Positions 17,303-26,201 of a stretch of DNA of 63,878 bases are shown piece after piece. The stretch covers positions 1 to 63,878 of the forward strand of contig NZ_JAEUAW010000019.1 of the NCBI RefSeq assembly GCF_019511665.1. Direction: 5' to 3'. Positions within the stretch are counted from its first letter, which is position 1, and every line of letters starts with the position of its first letter. The DNA is from Microbacterium jejuense. Its GTDB lineage: Bacteria > Actinomycetota > Actinomycetes > Actinomycetales > Microbacteriaceae. The position numbers and the translations under genes are program-made. The notes beneath the pieces are model-generated. The model searched no databases. It was not told the DNA's origin and worked only from the letters and a program-made list of their open reading frames with translations.

Positions 17303-19558
17303 GTGACCACAGCCCTCTATCGCCGCTACCGGCCCGAGTCGTTCGGCGAGATGATCGGGCAGGGACAGGTCACCGAACCGCTGATGACCGCGCTGCGCGG
17401 CGACCGGGTCGGCCACGCGTACCTGTTCTCGGGCCCCCGTGGGTGCGGCAAGACGACGTCCGCCCGCATCCTCGCACGCTGCCTCAACTGCGCCGAGGGG
17501 CCGACCGACGTTCCGTGCGGAAAGTGCGACAGCTGCATCGAGCTCGGCCGCGGCGGAGGCGGGTCGCTCGATGTCGTCGAGATCGACGCCGCGAGCCACA
17601 ACGGCGTCGACGACGCGCGCGACCTGCGCGAGCGCGCCGTGTTCGCCCCGGCCCGCGACCGCTTCAAGATCTTCATCCTCGACGAGGCGCACATGGTGAC
17701 GCCGCAGGGCTTCAACGCGCTGCTCAAGCTCGTCGAAGAGCCCCCCGACCACGTCAAGTTCATCTTCGCGACGACCGAGCCCGAGAAGGTCATCGGCACG
17801 ATCCGTTCGCGCACCCACCACTATCCGTTCCGGCTCGTGCCGCCCGCCGCGATGCTCGAGTACGTCGAGCAGCTGTGCGCGCAGGAGGGCGTCGAGGTCG
17901 AGCCCGGCGTGCTGCCCCTCGTGGTGCGTGCCGGCGGCGGCTCGCCGCGAGACACGCTGTCGCTGCTCGACCAGCTGATCGCCGGCTCCGACGAGGGCGG
18001 TGTCACGTACGCGCGAGCGGTCGCACTGCTCGGCTACACGCCCGACGAGCTGCTCGACGAGGTCATCGACGCGTTCGGCGCGTCCGACGCGGCGGCGGCG
18101 TTCTCGGCGGTCGACCGCGTCGTGCAGACCGGTCAGGACCCGCGCCGCTTCGTCGACGATCTGCTCGAACGCCTGCGCGATCTCATCGTGGTCGCCGCGA
18201 CCGGCCCGGGCGCGGCCGCCGTGCTCCGCGGCGTGTCGGCGGACGACCTCGCGCGCAAGCAGCGACAGGCCGACGCCTTCGGCACGTCGCGCCTGTCGCG
18301 CATCGCCGACCTCGTCATCGCGACGCTCGACGACATGACCGGTGCAACCTCGCCGCGGCTGCAGCTCGAACTGATGGTCGCGCGCGTGCTGGCGAGGGGA
18401 GCGGACGCCGCAGCCCCGACGGCACCGGCCGCGATGGTTCCGGCCGCCACTGTTCCGGTCGTTGAGCGACCGAGGAGCGAGCGAGACGAAACGCCCGCGT
18501 CGACGGTCCGCTCGGTCTCGGCACCGGCACCTGCCCCGGCGCCCGCGCCCGAGCCCGCCGCGCCGCGCGAGCTCACCACCGACAACCTCGTGGCCGCTTG
18601 GCCGGACGTGCTGTCGCGGCTCGAGGGCATCAGCCGATCGTCGTGGATGGTCGCGACCGGATCCCGCCCCCTCGCCGTCACGGCGAACGGCGACGACCAC
18701 GTGGTCGCGCTCGAGTTCAGCAGCGCGGGCGACCTCACGAAGTTCAAGCCCAAGCCGCAGGGCCAGGGCGCGTTCCTCGACGTGCGCAGCGCGATCGAGC
18801 AGCTCTTCGGCGTCCAGGTGAAGTTCCTGCCGCGTCTCGCCGAGCCCGGCCCCGGTGGCGGTGGCGCTTCCGCCCGCGGATCGGCGCCGGTCGCACCCGC
18901 TGCGTCCGGTCCTTCGCCGGCCGCCGCCGCAGGCCCGGCCACCGCCGCAGGCCCGGCCGCAGCCGGGGGACCGGCGGCTCCGCGGGCGCAGGCCGGTCCG
19001 TCCGGTCCCGCGGGGTCGACCGCCACGGCTCCACGGGCATCGGCGTCGAATCCGCCGGCACCACGGGCTGCGGCATCCGCTCCTTCGGCACCGAGGGCTT
19101 CGGCCGCTGCGGCGCCCGTCACGGACTGGGCGGTCGCGCCGATCCCCTCCGACGACGAGGCCCCGCCGCCCGATCCCGGTCCCGCCGCGATGCCGAGCAT
19201 GGGGCAGTTCGCGGTCGACGATGAGCCGGACGACGCTGCGCGCGCCCGCGTCGCCACACTTGCACCGCCCCAGCAGGCGCCGCACGACGGCGACGTGCTG
19301 CCGCGCACGGATCTGGAACCCGCGGTCGACCGCGACGAAGAGATCGACGACGACACCGACCTCGACGAATCGGGCGCCCCGGTTGAGGCGCCCCTGCCGC
19401 CGACCGTCGCACCGCCGCTCGTGCGTCCGCGGAACGACAGCGCCGCGGCCACTTCGAACAACGGAATCCAGCGGTACGGAGAAGCAGTGGTGCGCCAGAT
19501 GCTCGGTGCCACCTTCGTCGGCGAGGAGCCCTACGAGCCCCCCACGAGGTTCAGCTAG
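17303..19558 (+). CDS. dnaX: DNA polymerase III subunits gamma and tau
   Basis: A 751-aa clamp-loader ATPase. Walker A is GPRGCGKTT (44-52). The zinc module has C60, C63, C72, C75 and C78. Walker B is FKIFILDEAHM, and sensor 1/SRC is FIFATTEPEKVIGTIRSRTHHYPFRL. The AAA+ and collar regions end near residue 370. After that comes a long Ala/Pro-rich linker, a short conserved segment near 415-520, a second low-complexity stretch and a conserved C-terminus. A dispersed DNA repeat is translated in the first linker as VVERPRSERDET. The GTG start follows TAGGCT by 6 nt (leaderless). recR follows 3 nt after the stop. Confidence 0.97.
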   Translation: MTTALYRRYRPESFGEMIGQGQVTEPLMTALRGDRVGHAYLFSGPRGCGKTTSARILARCLNCAEGPTDVPCGKCDSCIELGRGGGGSLDVVEIDAASHNGVDDARDLRERAVFAPARDRFKIFILDEAHMVTPQGFNALLKLVEEPPDHVKFIFATTEPEKVIGTIRSRTHHYPFRLVPPAAMLEYVEQLCAQEGVEVEPGVLPLVVRAGGGSPRDTLSLLDQLIAGSDEGGVTYARAVALLGYTPDELLDEVIDAFGASDAAAAFSAVDRVVQTGQDPRRFVDDLLERLRDLIVVAATGPGAAAVLRGVSADDLARKQRQADAFGTSRLSRIADLVIATLDDMTGATSPRLQLELMVARVLARGADAAAPTAPAAMVPAATVPVVERPRSERDETPASTVRSVSAPAPAPAPAPEPAAPRELTTDNLVAAWPDVLSRLEGISRSSWMVATGSRPLAVTANGDDHVVALEFSSAGDLTKFKPKPQGQGAFLDVRSAIEQLFGVQVKFLPRLAEPGPGGGGASARGSAPVAPAASGPSPAAAAGPATAAGPAAAGGPAAPRAQAGPSGPAGSTATAPRASASNPPAPRAAASAPSAPRASAAAAPVTDWAVAPIPSDDEAPPPDPGPAAMPSMGQFAVDDEPDDAARARVATLAPPQQAPHDGDVLPRTDLEPAVDRDEEIDDDTDLDESGAPVEAPLPPTVAPPLVRPRNDSAAATSNNGIQRYGEAVVRQMLGATFVGEEPYEPPTRFS
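18457..18492 (+). repeat. Dispersed repeat, copy 2, inside dnaX
   Basis: It begins GGTCGTTGAGCGACCGAGG and ends GAGCGAGACGAAAC. It lies in frame in the dnaX linker and encodes VVERPRSERDET, nearly the same peptide and frame as the copy at the start of ackA. Confidence 0.8.
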
Positions 19559-19561
19559 GCC

Positions 19562-20155
19562 ATGTACGACGGCATCGTCCAAGACCTGATCGACGAGTTC
19601 GGCCGCCTTCCCGGCATCGGGCCGAAGTCGGCGCAGCGCATCGCATTCCACATCCTGCAGACGCCGAACTTCGACGTGTCGCACCTCGCCGAGCTGCTCG
19701 CCGAGGTGCGCGAGAAGGTGCGCTTCTGCGAGGTGTGCGGCAACGTCTCCGAGCAGGAGCGCTGCTCCATCTGCCGTGACCCCCGCCGCAACCAGACGCT
19801 CATCTGCGTGGTCGAGGACGCGAAGGACGTCGCGGCGATCGAGCGCACGCGCGAGTTCCGCGGGCTGTACCACGTGCTCGGCGGCGCCATCAGCCCCATC
19901 GCCGGCATCGGGCCCGACGACCTGCGCATCGCGCAGCTGATGCAGCGCCTCGCCGACGGCACGGTGCAGGAGGTCATCCTCGCGACCAACCCGAACCTCG
20001 AGGGGGAGGCGACGGCGACCTACCTCAGCCGCCTGCTGCACACGCTCGAGATCTCGGTGACCCGCCTGGCGTCGGGTCTTCCCGTCGGCGGCGACCTCGA
20101 GTACGCCGACGAGGTCACCCTCGGGCGCGCGTTCGAGGGCCGGCGCTCGGTCTGA
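19562..20155 (+). CDS. recR: Recombination mediator protein RecR
   Basis: A 197-aa protein of the RecFOR pathway that loads RecA on gapped DNA. It shows an N-terminal helix-hairpin-helix (LIDEFGRLPGIGPKSAQRIAFHIL), a C4 zinc finger (CEVCGNVSEQERCSIC), a Toprim domain (CVVEDAKDVAAIERTREFRGLYHVLGGAISPIAGIGPDDLRI, with EVILATNPNLEGEATATYL) and a C-terminal Walker B-like end. It starts 3 nt after dnaX, the usual dnaX-recR operon. Normal length. Confidence 0.97.
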   Translation: MYDGIVQDLIDEFGRLPGIGPKSAQRIAFHILQTPNFDVSHLAELLAEVREKVRFCEVCGNVSEQERCSICRDPRRNQTLICVVEDAKDVAAIERTREFRGLYHVLGGAISPIAGIGPDDLRIAQLMQRLADGTVQEVILATNPNLEGEATATYLSRLLHTLEISVTRLASGLPVGGDLEYADEVTLGRAFEGRRSV

Positions 20156-20275
20156 GCCCGCCGCGGCCGACGCCGTGTCGGTCATCGGTCGTAGAGTGGC
20201 GCTCGCGATCCTCGTGCCGGCCGGCCGCCCGGGTGATCCTGATCCGATGACGACGACAGCCACGGAGGCTCCCGG

Positions 20276-21205
20276 ATGAATCCTGTCCAGCGGTTCGACA
20301 CCCGTGCGTGGCTGCTCTTCGCCGCGATGGCGCTGCTGTGGGGCATCCCGTATCTGTTCATCAGCATCGCGGTCGAGTCGTACTCGCCGGCGGCCGTGGT
20401 CGCGGGGCGCACGCTTCTCGGGGCCGTCCTGCTGCTGCCGTTCGCGATCCGCGCCAAGGCGCTGCGCCCGGCCTTCGCGAAGATCGGCTGGGTGCTGCTG
20501 TTCGGCGCGATCGAGATGGCGGGGCCGTTCCTGCTGCTCGGGCATGCCGAGCAGACGCTGCCCTCGGGGCTCACCGGACTGCTGGTGGCCACCGTGCCGC
20601 TGTTCGCCGCGATCATCGCGTTCGGCGGTGGCGATCGGTCGGTGCTCAGCCCGTGGCGCGCCATCGGCCTGGTCGTCGGATTCGCGGGCGTGTTCGTCAT
20701 CGTCGCGGGTCCGGGACTCGCCATCGAGGGCGGGGGTGGCCTCATCGCCGTCGGCGAGGTGCTGCTGGTGGCGCTGCTGTACGCGATCGCGCCGTTCGTC
20801 ATCGCCACGAAGCTGCGCGACGTTCCCTCGCTCGGGTCCATCACGCTCGCGCTGTTCGCGGTGGGGATCTTCTACACGCCCATCGCGTTCCTGACGCAGC
20901 ATCAGGTGCCGACGGTCGCGAGCACCGCGTCGCTCATCGCCCTCGCCGTGCTGTGCACCGCGATCGCGTTCATCACCTTCTTCGCGCTCATCAAGCGCGT
21001 GGGGCCGGTGCGCGCGCCGCTGTTCACCTACGTCAACCCGGTGGTGGCGATCGTGCTGGGGACCGTCATCCTCGGTGAGCCCCTCACCCCGGGCCTGCTC
21101 ATCGGCTTCCCGCTCGTCATCGTCGGGTGCTGGCTGGCCGCGACCGGCGGCACTTTCCGTGCGCCGCGCTCCGACAGCGACCTGCCTCCCGTCGCCACCG
21201 GCTGA
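20276..21205 (+). CDS. EamA/DMT-family exporter
   Basis: A 309-aa inner-membrane protein with ten hydrophobic helices in two EamA repeats (about residues 10-140 and 150-290). The WGIPYLFISIAVE start and the second-repeat end (PLFTYVNPVVAIVLGTVILGEPLTPGLLIGFPLVIVGCWLA) are typical. DMT exporters move amino acids or other metabolites outward; the substrate is not readable. The ATG at 20276 has CGGAGGC upstream. It stands alone between recR and lysC. A TAGAGT at 20194 may be its -10 box. Confidence 0.88.
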   Translation: MNPVQRFDTRAWLLFAAMALLWGIPYLFISIAVESYSPAAVVAGRTLLGAVLLLPFAIRAKALRPAFAKIGWVLLFGAIEMAGPFLLLGHAEQTLPSGLTGLLVATVPLFAAIIAFGGGDRSVLSPWRAIGLVVGFAGVFVIVAGPGLAIEGGGGLIAVGEVLLVALLYAIAPFVIATKLRDVPSLGSITLALFAVGIFYTPIAFLTQHQVPTVASTASLIALAVLCTAIAFITFFALIKRVGPVRAPLFTYVNPVVAIVLGTVILGEPLTPGLLIGFPLVIVGCWLAATGGTFRAPRSDSDLPPVATG

Positions 21206-21254
21206 CGTCCGTCCACGCGCCCGACACATGGCCGGGGCCGCATGAACGCCTCCG

Positions 21255-21260
21255 TAAGAT
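21255..21260 (+). promoter_or_regulatory. Probable -10 box of lysC
   Basis: TAAGAT, placing the transcript start near 21267 and a leader of about 45 nt before the GTG at 21312. I see no attenuator or lysine riboswitch in the leader. Confidence 0.45.
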
Positions 21261-21311
21261 GGAACGTCGGGTGCGGCATCCGGCCCCTCAACACACGCGT
21301 GGAGTTTCATC

Positions 21312-22598
21312 GTGGCGCTGATCGTCCAGAAGTACGGCGGATCGTCGGTCGCGGATGCCGAGAGCATCAAGCGGGTCGCTAAGCGGATCGTCGACACGCG
21401 TCGCGCGGGGCATGACGTCGTCGTCGCCGTGAGCGCGATGGGCGACACCACCGACGAGCTGCTCGACCTCGCAGGCCAGGTCGCGCCGATCCCCGCGCCC
21501 CGCGAACTCGACATGCTGCTGTCGAGCGGTGAGCGGATCTCGATGGCGCTGCTGGCCATGGCGATCCATTCGATGGGGTTCGAGGCGCGCTCGTTCACCG
21601 GCAGCCAGGCCGGCATGATCACGACCGCCGACCACGGGTCGGCGCGCATCGTCGACGTCACGCCGATCCGTCTGCGCGAGGCGCTCGACGAGGGCGCGAT
21701 CGTCATCGTCGCCGGGTTCCAGGGCTTCAACCGCGACACCCGCGACATCACGACGCTCGGCCGCGGCGGGTCCGACACCACCGCGGTCGCCCTCGCCGCC
21801 GCGCTCGACGCCGACGTGTGCGAGATCTACAGCGACGTCGACGGCATCTTCACCGCCGACCCGCGCGTCGTCCCGAGGGCCCGCAAGCTCAACGTCGTGT
21901 CGGCCGAAGAGATGCTCGAGCTCGCGGCGAACGGCGCGAAGGTGCTGTACATCCGCGCCGTCGAGTATGCGCGCCGCCACGGCGTGCTGATCCACGCCCG
22001 CTCCACGTTCAGCTCGGGCGTGGGAACCTACGTGCTCGGCCCGGGGATGACCGCTCCCGACGGCCAAGAGGGAGAAGAGATGGAAGAGCCCATCGTCGCC
22101 GGAGTCGCCACCGACCTCGGCCAGGCCAAGATCACCGTCATCGGCGTGCCGGACGTTCCCGGCAAGGCGGCCGAGATCTTCAAGGTGATCGCGAAGTCCG
22201 GCGCCAACGTCGACATGATCGTGCAGAACGTGTCGGCGGCGACCACCGGCCGCACCGACATCTCGTTCACCCTCCCCAAGACCGACGCCGCGACGGCTCT
22301 CAAGGCGCTCGCGGGCGACCAGGCCGACATCGGGTTCGAGAGCCTCGTGCACGACGACCAGATCGGCAAGCTGTCGGTCGTCGGCGCCGGCATGCGCACC
22401 CATTCCGGCGTCTCGGCGACGCTGTTCGAGGCGCTCAGCGTGGCGGGCATCAACATCGAGATGATCTCGACGTCCGAGATCCGCATCTCGGTCGTGGTGC
22501 GCGGAGACGACCTCGCAGAGGCCGCGCGTGTCGTGCACTCGGCGTACGGCCTCGACGGCGACGTCGAAGCGGTCGTCCACGCCGGCACCGGTCGCTGA
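21312..22598 (+). CDS. lysC: Aspartate kinase
   Basis: A 428-aa aspartokinase that phosphorylates L-aspartate in the first step to lysine, threonine and methionine. The catalytic domain begins VQKYGGSSVADAESIKRVAKRIV and contains LLSSGERISMALLAMAI, FTGSQAGMITT, GFQGF, LGRGGSDTTAVALAAALDADVCEIYSDVDGIFTADPRVV. Two C-terminal ACT domains (about 265-425), including VGAGMRTHSGVSATLFEALSVAGINIEMISTSEIRIS, mediate feedback control. Gram-positive actinobacteria of the Corynebacterium type also make the ACT half from an internal start. The GTG start is supported by GGAG upstream. asd lies 0.9 kb downstream. Confidence 0.97.
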   Translation: MALIVQKYGGSSVADAESIKRVAKRIVDTRRAGHDVVVAVSAMGDTTDELLDLAGQVAPIPAPRELDMLLSSGERISMALLAMAIHSMGFEARSFTGSQAGMITTADHGSARIVDVTPIRLREALDEGAIVIVAGFQGFNRDTRDITTLGRGGSDTTAVALAAALDADVCEIYSDVDGIFTADPRVVPRARKLNVVSAEEMLELAANGAKVLYIRAVEYARRHGVLIHARSTFSSGVGTYVLGPGMTAPDGQEGEEMEEPIVAGVATDLGQAKITVIGVPDVPGKAAEIFKVIAKSGANVDMIVQNVSAATTGRTDISFTLPKTDAATALKALAGDQADIGFESLVHDDQIGKLSVVGAGMRTHSGVSATLFEALSVAGINIEMISTSEIRISVVVRGDDLAEAARVVHSAYGLDGDVEAVVHAGTGR

Positions 22599-22603
22599 CC
22601 CGC

Positions 22604-23119
22604 GTGATCGCGGCGCTCGACCTCCCGGTCACGCTGACCGCACGCGACGGCGACGTCACGCTCCGCGCTGCCCGTCCTGACGACCTCGACGCGCTCGTGG
22701 CGCTCCTGTCGGACGACCCCATCAGCGCCGCGCGCGGCGACGACGCGCGCGACGAGCAGCGGCCGGCCTACGCCCGCGCTCTGGCCCGGATTGCGGCCGA
22801 TCCGGCGAATGCGCAGCTGGTGGTGACCGACGGCGAACGTCTCATCGGCACGATGCAGCTCACGGTCATCCCGGGCCTCGCGCGCGCCGGCTCCGACCGC
22901 CTGCAGATCGAGACCGTCCATGTCGCGCGCGACCGCCGCTCATCGGGCATCGGGGCCGCCATGATGCGCTGGGTCGAAGAGGTCGCCGCCCCTGCGCTCG
23001 GCGTCAGCCTGATTCAGCTCACGTCCGACGCCGCACGCGTCGACGCCCACCGCTTCTACGAGCGGCTCGGCTTCACCCCGTCGCACGTCGGGTTCAAGCT
23101 CCGTCTGCCCCTCGCCTGA
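22604..23119 (+). CDS. GNAT-family N-acetyltransferase
   Basis: A 171-aa GNAT protein. The acetyl-CoA motif is VHVARDRRSSGIGAAMMRWVEE, and the C-terminal beta4-alpha4 region is LIQLTSDAARVDAHRFYERLGFTPSHVGFKLRL. The N-terminal beta strand is RAARPDDLDALVALLSDDP. The substrate is unknown. It starts at a GTG 5 nt after lysC and sits between lysC and asd, so it is probably co-transcribed, but nothing links it to the aspartate pathway except position. Confidence 0.85.
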   Translation: MIAALDLPVTLTARDGDVTLRAARPDDLDALVALLSDDPISAARGDDARDEQRPAYARALARIAADPANAQLVVTDGERLIGTMQLTVIPGLARAGSDRLQIETVHVARDRRSSGIGAAMMRWVEEVAAPALGVSLIQLTSDAARVDAHRFYERLGFTPSHVGFKLRLPLA

Positions 23120-23137
23120 AGCCCGCACCTCACGCGA

Positions 23138-23164
23138 GTGGATGCCGGAGGCGCCGGCATCCAC
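23138..23164. terminator. Hairpin from inverted octamer pair after the lysC-GNAT unit
   Basis: An 11-bp perfect stem (GTGGATGCCGG / CCGGCATCCAC) with loop AGGCG, lying 19 nt after the acetyltransferase stop. No T run follows, so it may act as a Rho-assisted or structural 3' end. Confidence 0.6.
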
Positions 23165-23191
23165 CCTCCCCGTCCGCGCGGCGCGCCGTTC

Positions 23192-23305
23192 GCGCTGCCG
23201 AAACCGGCACTCGTGGCACTTCTCGTCCCGACCGTTCCGTGTGCGCTGTCGAAATCGGCAAGCGCTGTCGTTGTATTCGGGCGCGGGTGCCGATTTCGAT
23301 AGCGC
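23192..23305. repeat. Three copies of an 18-nt element, two direct and one inverted
   Basis: GCGCTGYCGAAAYCGGCA occurs at 23192..23209 and 23243..23260, and inverted at 23288..23305 (one mismatch between the second and third copies). The last two form arms around a 27-nt spacer. It lies in the 359-bp gap before asd, which otherwise holds an octamer hairpin and the asd promoter. I see no gene in this gap. Confidence 0.75.
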
Positions 23306-23399
23306 AGACGTTCCCGCATGGTCCGTCGAGTGGATGCCGGCGGCCGCGGCACGCCGTCCGCCCGGCGTAACGACGGGCCGAGGCATCCCGGAGCGGCGG

Positions 23400-23405
23400 T
23401 AGAAT
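23400..23405 (+). promoter_or_regulatory. Probable -10 box of asd
   Basis: TAGAAT, giving a start near 23412 and a leader of about 67 nt ending in the GAGGAA ribosome site before the ATG at 23479. Confidence 0.5.
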
Positions 23406-23478
23406 CGCCGGAACCCCGCGCGTCCGACGGTGCCCGCGCGTCCGCTCCACCGCCCTGCCCCACGCTGAGGAACACGCC

Positions 23479-24549
23479 ATGACCCGCATCTCCGATTCAG
23501 GACTCTCCGTCGCCGTCGTCGGCGCCACCGGCCAGGTCGGCGGTGCGATGCTCGACATCCTCGAGGAGCGCGGGTTCCCGGTGCGCGAGATCCGGGCGTT
23601 CGCGACGGCCCGTTCGGCCGGCTCCGACGTCGTGTTCCAGGGTCAGGCCGTCACCGTCGAGGATGTCGCGACCGCCGACTTCTCGGGCATCGACATCGCG
23701 CTCTTCTCCGCGGGAGCGACCGGCAGCCGCGCGTACGCGCCGCGCTTCGCGGAGGCCGGGGCGACCGTCGTCGACAACTCCAGCGCGTGGCGCATGGACC
23801 CCGACGTGCCGCTCGTCGTGAGCGAGGTCAATCCGCACGCGATCGCCGAGGCGCGCAAGGGCATCATCGCGAACCCGAACTGCACCACGATGGCCGCCAT
23901 GCCGATCCTCAAGGTGCTCGACGCCGAGGCCGGACTGGAGCGCCTCATCATCAGCACCTACCAGGCCGTCAGCGGCTCGGGTCTGGCGGGCGTCCAGGAG
24001 TTGCTCGGCCAGCTCGAGGGCGTGCTCGCGCAGGGCGACGTCGAACGGCTCGCCCGCGACGGCGCGGCCCTCGACTTCCCGCAGCCTGAGAAGTACATCG
24101 CGCCCATCGCGTTCGACGTGATCCCGTTCGCCGGCAACCTCGTCGACGACGGTCTCAACGAGACGGACGAGGAGAAGAAACTCCGCAACGAGAGCCGCAA
24201 GATCCTGGAGCTGCCCGACCTCCGTGTCGCGGGCACGTGCGTGCGCGTCCCCGTGCTCACCGGCCACTCGCTGTCGATCAACGCCGAGTTCGCGCGCGAC
24301 ATCACCCCCGACCGTGCTCGCGAGGTGCTCTCGTCCGCTCCCGGCGTGAAGCTCGAAGAGGTCCCGACGCCGCTGCAGGCGGCGGGCACCGACCCCAGCT
24401 ACGTCGGGCGCATCCGGGCCGACCAGTCGGCGCCCGAGGGCAAGGGCCTCGTGCTGTTCATCTCGAACGACAACCTGCGCAAGGGCGCTGCCCTGAACGC
24501 CGTGCAGATCGCGGAGCTCATCGCGGCGAAGCTCGGCGCCAACGCCTGA
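23479..24549 (+). CDS. asd: Aspartate-semialdehyde dehydrogenase
   Basis: A 356-aa NADPH-dependent enzyme that reduces aspartyl phosphate to aspartate semialdehyde, the step after LysC. The nucleotide-binding motif is VAVVGATGQVGGAMLDILEERGFP. The catalytic cysteine is in GIIANPNCTTMAAMPILK. The substrate-binding region runs QAVSGSGLAGVQELLGQLEG and TCVRVPVLTGHSLSINAEF, with the conserved His. Full length, good SD (TGAGGAA). It ends in the strong bidirectional terminator at 24564..24600. Confidence 0.97.
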   Translation: MTRISDSGLSVAVVGATGQVGGAMLDILEERGFPVREIRAFATARSAGSDVVFQGQAVTVEDVATADFSGIDIALFSAGATGSRAYAPRFAEAGATVVDNSSAWRMDPDVPLVVSEVNPHAIAEARKGIIANPNCTTMAAMPILKVLDAEAGLERLIISTYQAVSGSGLAGVQELLGQLEGVLAQGDVERLARDGAALDFPQPEKYIAPIAFDVIPFAGNLVDDGLNETDEEKKLRNESRKILELPDLRVAGTCVRVPVLTGHSLSINAEFARDITPDRAREVLSSAPGVKLEEVPTPLQAAGTDPSYVGRIRADQSAPEGKGLVLFISNDNLRKGAALNAVQIAELIAAKLGANA

Positions 24550-24563
24550 TCAGCACACCTGTC

Positions 24564-24600
24564 ACGAAGGGGATGCCGCGAGCCGCGGCATCCCCTTCGT
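24564..24600. terminator. Bidirectional terminator after asd (inverted octamer pair)
   Basis: A 17-bp perfect stem with a 3-nt loop. The arms contain GGGGATGCCGCG and its inverse and read ACGAAGG at the outer end. It lies 15 nt after the asd stop. Confidence 0.8.
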
Positions 24601-24677
24601 ACATGGTGGACAGCAGGCCCGGCTCGGCTGGCCTTCGCGGCGACGTCGGTGCGGTGGCGGCGAACTAGGATTGACGG

Positions 24678-26192
24678 GTGACCGATACGCCCGCTGAATC
24701 CGTCCACGCCCCCGCCTCTCACGTCGAGACCGTCGACGTGCTGCTGATCGGCGGCGGGATCATGAGCGCGACGCTGGGGACGCTGCTGCACCAGGTGCAG
24801 CCCGACCTCAGGATCGCCGTGTTCGAACGGCTCAGCGATGTCGCACTGGAGAGCTCGAACGCGTGGAACAACGCCGGCACCGGTCACGCGGCCCTGTGCG
24901 AGCTGAACTACATGCCCGAGGGCAAGGACGGCTCGGTCGACCCGGCGAAGGCGATCTCGATCAACGAGCAGTTCCAGCAGAGTCGTCAGCTGTGGTCGTC
25001 GCTGGTCGAGGCGGGCGTGCTGGACGCCCCCACGACGTTCATCAACTCGACGCCGCACATGACGTTCGTGCGCGGCGAGAAGGATGTCGCGTACCTCAAG
25101 AAGCGCTACGAGGCGCTCAAGGACCAGCCGCTCTTCCAGGGCATCGAATACAGCGAGGACTCGCGCGTCATCAACCAGTGGGCGCCGCTGCTGATGCAGA
25201 AGCGCCGCAAGGGCGAGCCGTTCGCGGCCACGCGCATGCCGGCCGGCACCGACGTCGACTTCGGCGCGCTCACGCACCAGCTGTTCGACCGCCTCGCGGA
25301 GTCGGGTGCCGACGTGCGCACCAACACCGAGGTGCGCCGGCTCAAGCGCCTGGCCGACGGCACGTGGAAGGTGGGCTACCGCCGTACGATCGGCCGCACG
25401 CCGGGCGAGATCCGCGCGAAGTTCGTGTTCGTGGGGGCCGGCGGATGGGCGCTCAAGCTCCTGCAGCGCTCGGGCATCCCTGAGATCTCGGGCTACGGCG
25501 TGTTCCCCATCGGCGGGCAGTTCCTCAAGACCTCGAACCCCGCGATCGTCGCGCAGCACCAGGCCAAGGTGTACTCGCAGGCGTCGGTCGGTGCCCCGCC
25601 CATGTCGGTGCCGCACCTCGACACACGCATGGTCGACGGCGAGGCATCCCTGCTCTTCGGTCCGTTCGCGACATTCAGCCCGAAGTTCCTCAAGACCGGC
25701 TCGTGGTTCGACATCGTCGGCCAGGTGCGGTGGGGCAACCTCGGCCCGATGCTCAAGGTGGCGTGGGACAACCCGAGCCTCATCACGTACCTGCTCGGCG
25801 AGCTGGTGAAGAACCACAAGAAGAAGGTCGACAGCCTGCGGGTGTTCATGCCGACGGCGAAGGACGAGGACTGGACGCTCATCCAGGCCGGTCAGCGCGC
25901 CCAGGTCATGAAGAAGGACCCCGAGAAGGGCGGCGTGCTGCAGTTCGGCACCGAGGTCGTCACGGGCGCCGACGGCACGATCGCCGGCCTGCTCGGCGCC
26001 TCGCCGGGGGCCTCGACGGCGGTGTCGATCATGCTCGGCCTGCTCAAGACCTGCTTCCCCGACCGGATCGCCGAGTGGGAGCCGCGCCTGCGCGAGTTGA
26101 TCCCGAGCTACGGCGAGACGCTCAACCCGCGACCCGAGGTCGCACGCGCGACCCTCGGCGAGACGGCCGAGACGCTCGCCCTCACGGCCTGA
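24678..26192 (+). CDS. mqo: Malate:quinone oxidoreductase
   Basis: A 504-aa FAD-dependent peripheral membrane enzyme that oxidises malate to oxaloacetate and passes electrons to the quinone pool. The FAD-binding motif is DVLLIGGGIMSATLGTLLHQ (about residues 17-36). SSNAWNNAGTGHAALCELNYMPE, INEQFQQSRQLWSSLV, INSTPHMTFVRGE, FGALTHQLF and the C-terminal LLGASPGASTAVSIMLGLLKTCFPDR are diagnostic of Mqo. The GTG start follows TAGGAT by 6 nt, so a leaderless mRNA is likely. Full length. Confidence 0.97.
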   Translation: MTDTPAESVHAPASHVETVDVLLIGGGIMSATLGTLLHQVQPDLRIAVFERLSDVALESSNAWNNAGTGHAALCELNYMPEGKDGSVDPAKAISINEQFQQSRQLWSSLVEAGVLDAPTTFINSTPHMTFVRGEKDVAYLKKRYEALKDQPLFQGIEYSEDSRVINQWAPLLMQKRRKGEPFAATRMPAGTDVDFGALTHQLFDRLAESGADVRTNTEVRRLKRLADGTWKVGYRRTIGRTPGEIRAKFVFVGAGGWALKLLQRSGIPEISGYGVFPIGGQFLKTSNPAIVAQHQAKVYSQASVGAPPMSVPHLDTRMVDGEASLLFGPFATFSPKFLKTGSWFDIVGQVRWGNLGPMLKVAWDNPSLITYLLGELVKNHKKKVDSLRVFMPTAKDEDWTLIQAGQRAQVMKKDPEKGGVLQFGTEVVTGADGTIAGLLGASPGASTAVSIMLGLLKTCFPDRIAEWEPRLRELIPSYGETLNPRPEVARATLGETAETLALTA

Positions 26193-26201
26193 TCCGCGCG
26201 T

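Noticed and set aside
23325..23350. A second terminator hairpin at the GTGGATGCCGGCGGCCG stretch before asd
   Set aside because: Only one octamer copy is present and no matching inverted arm lies within reach.
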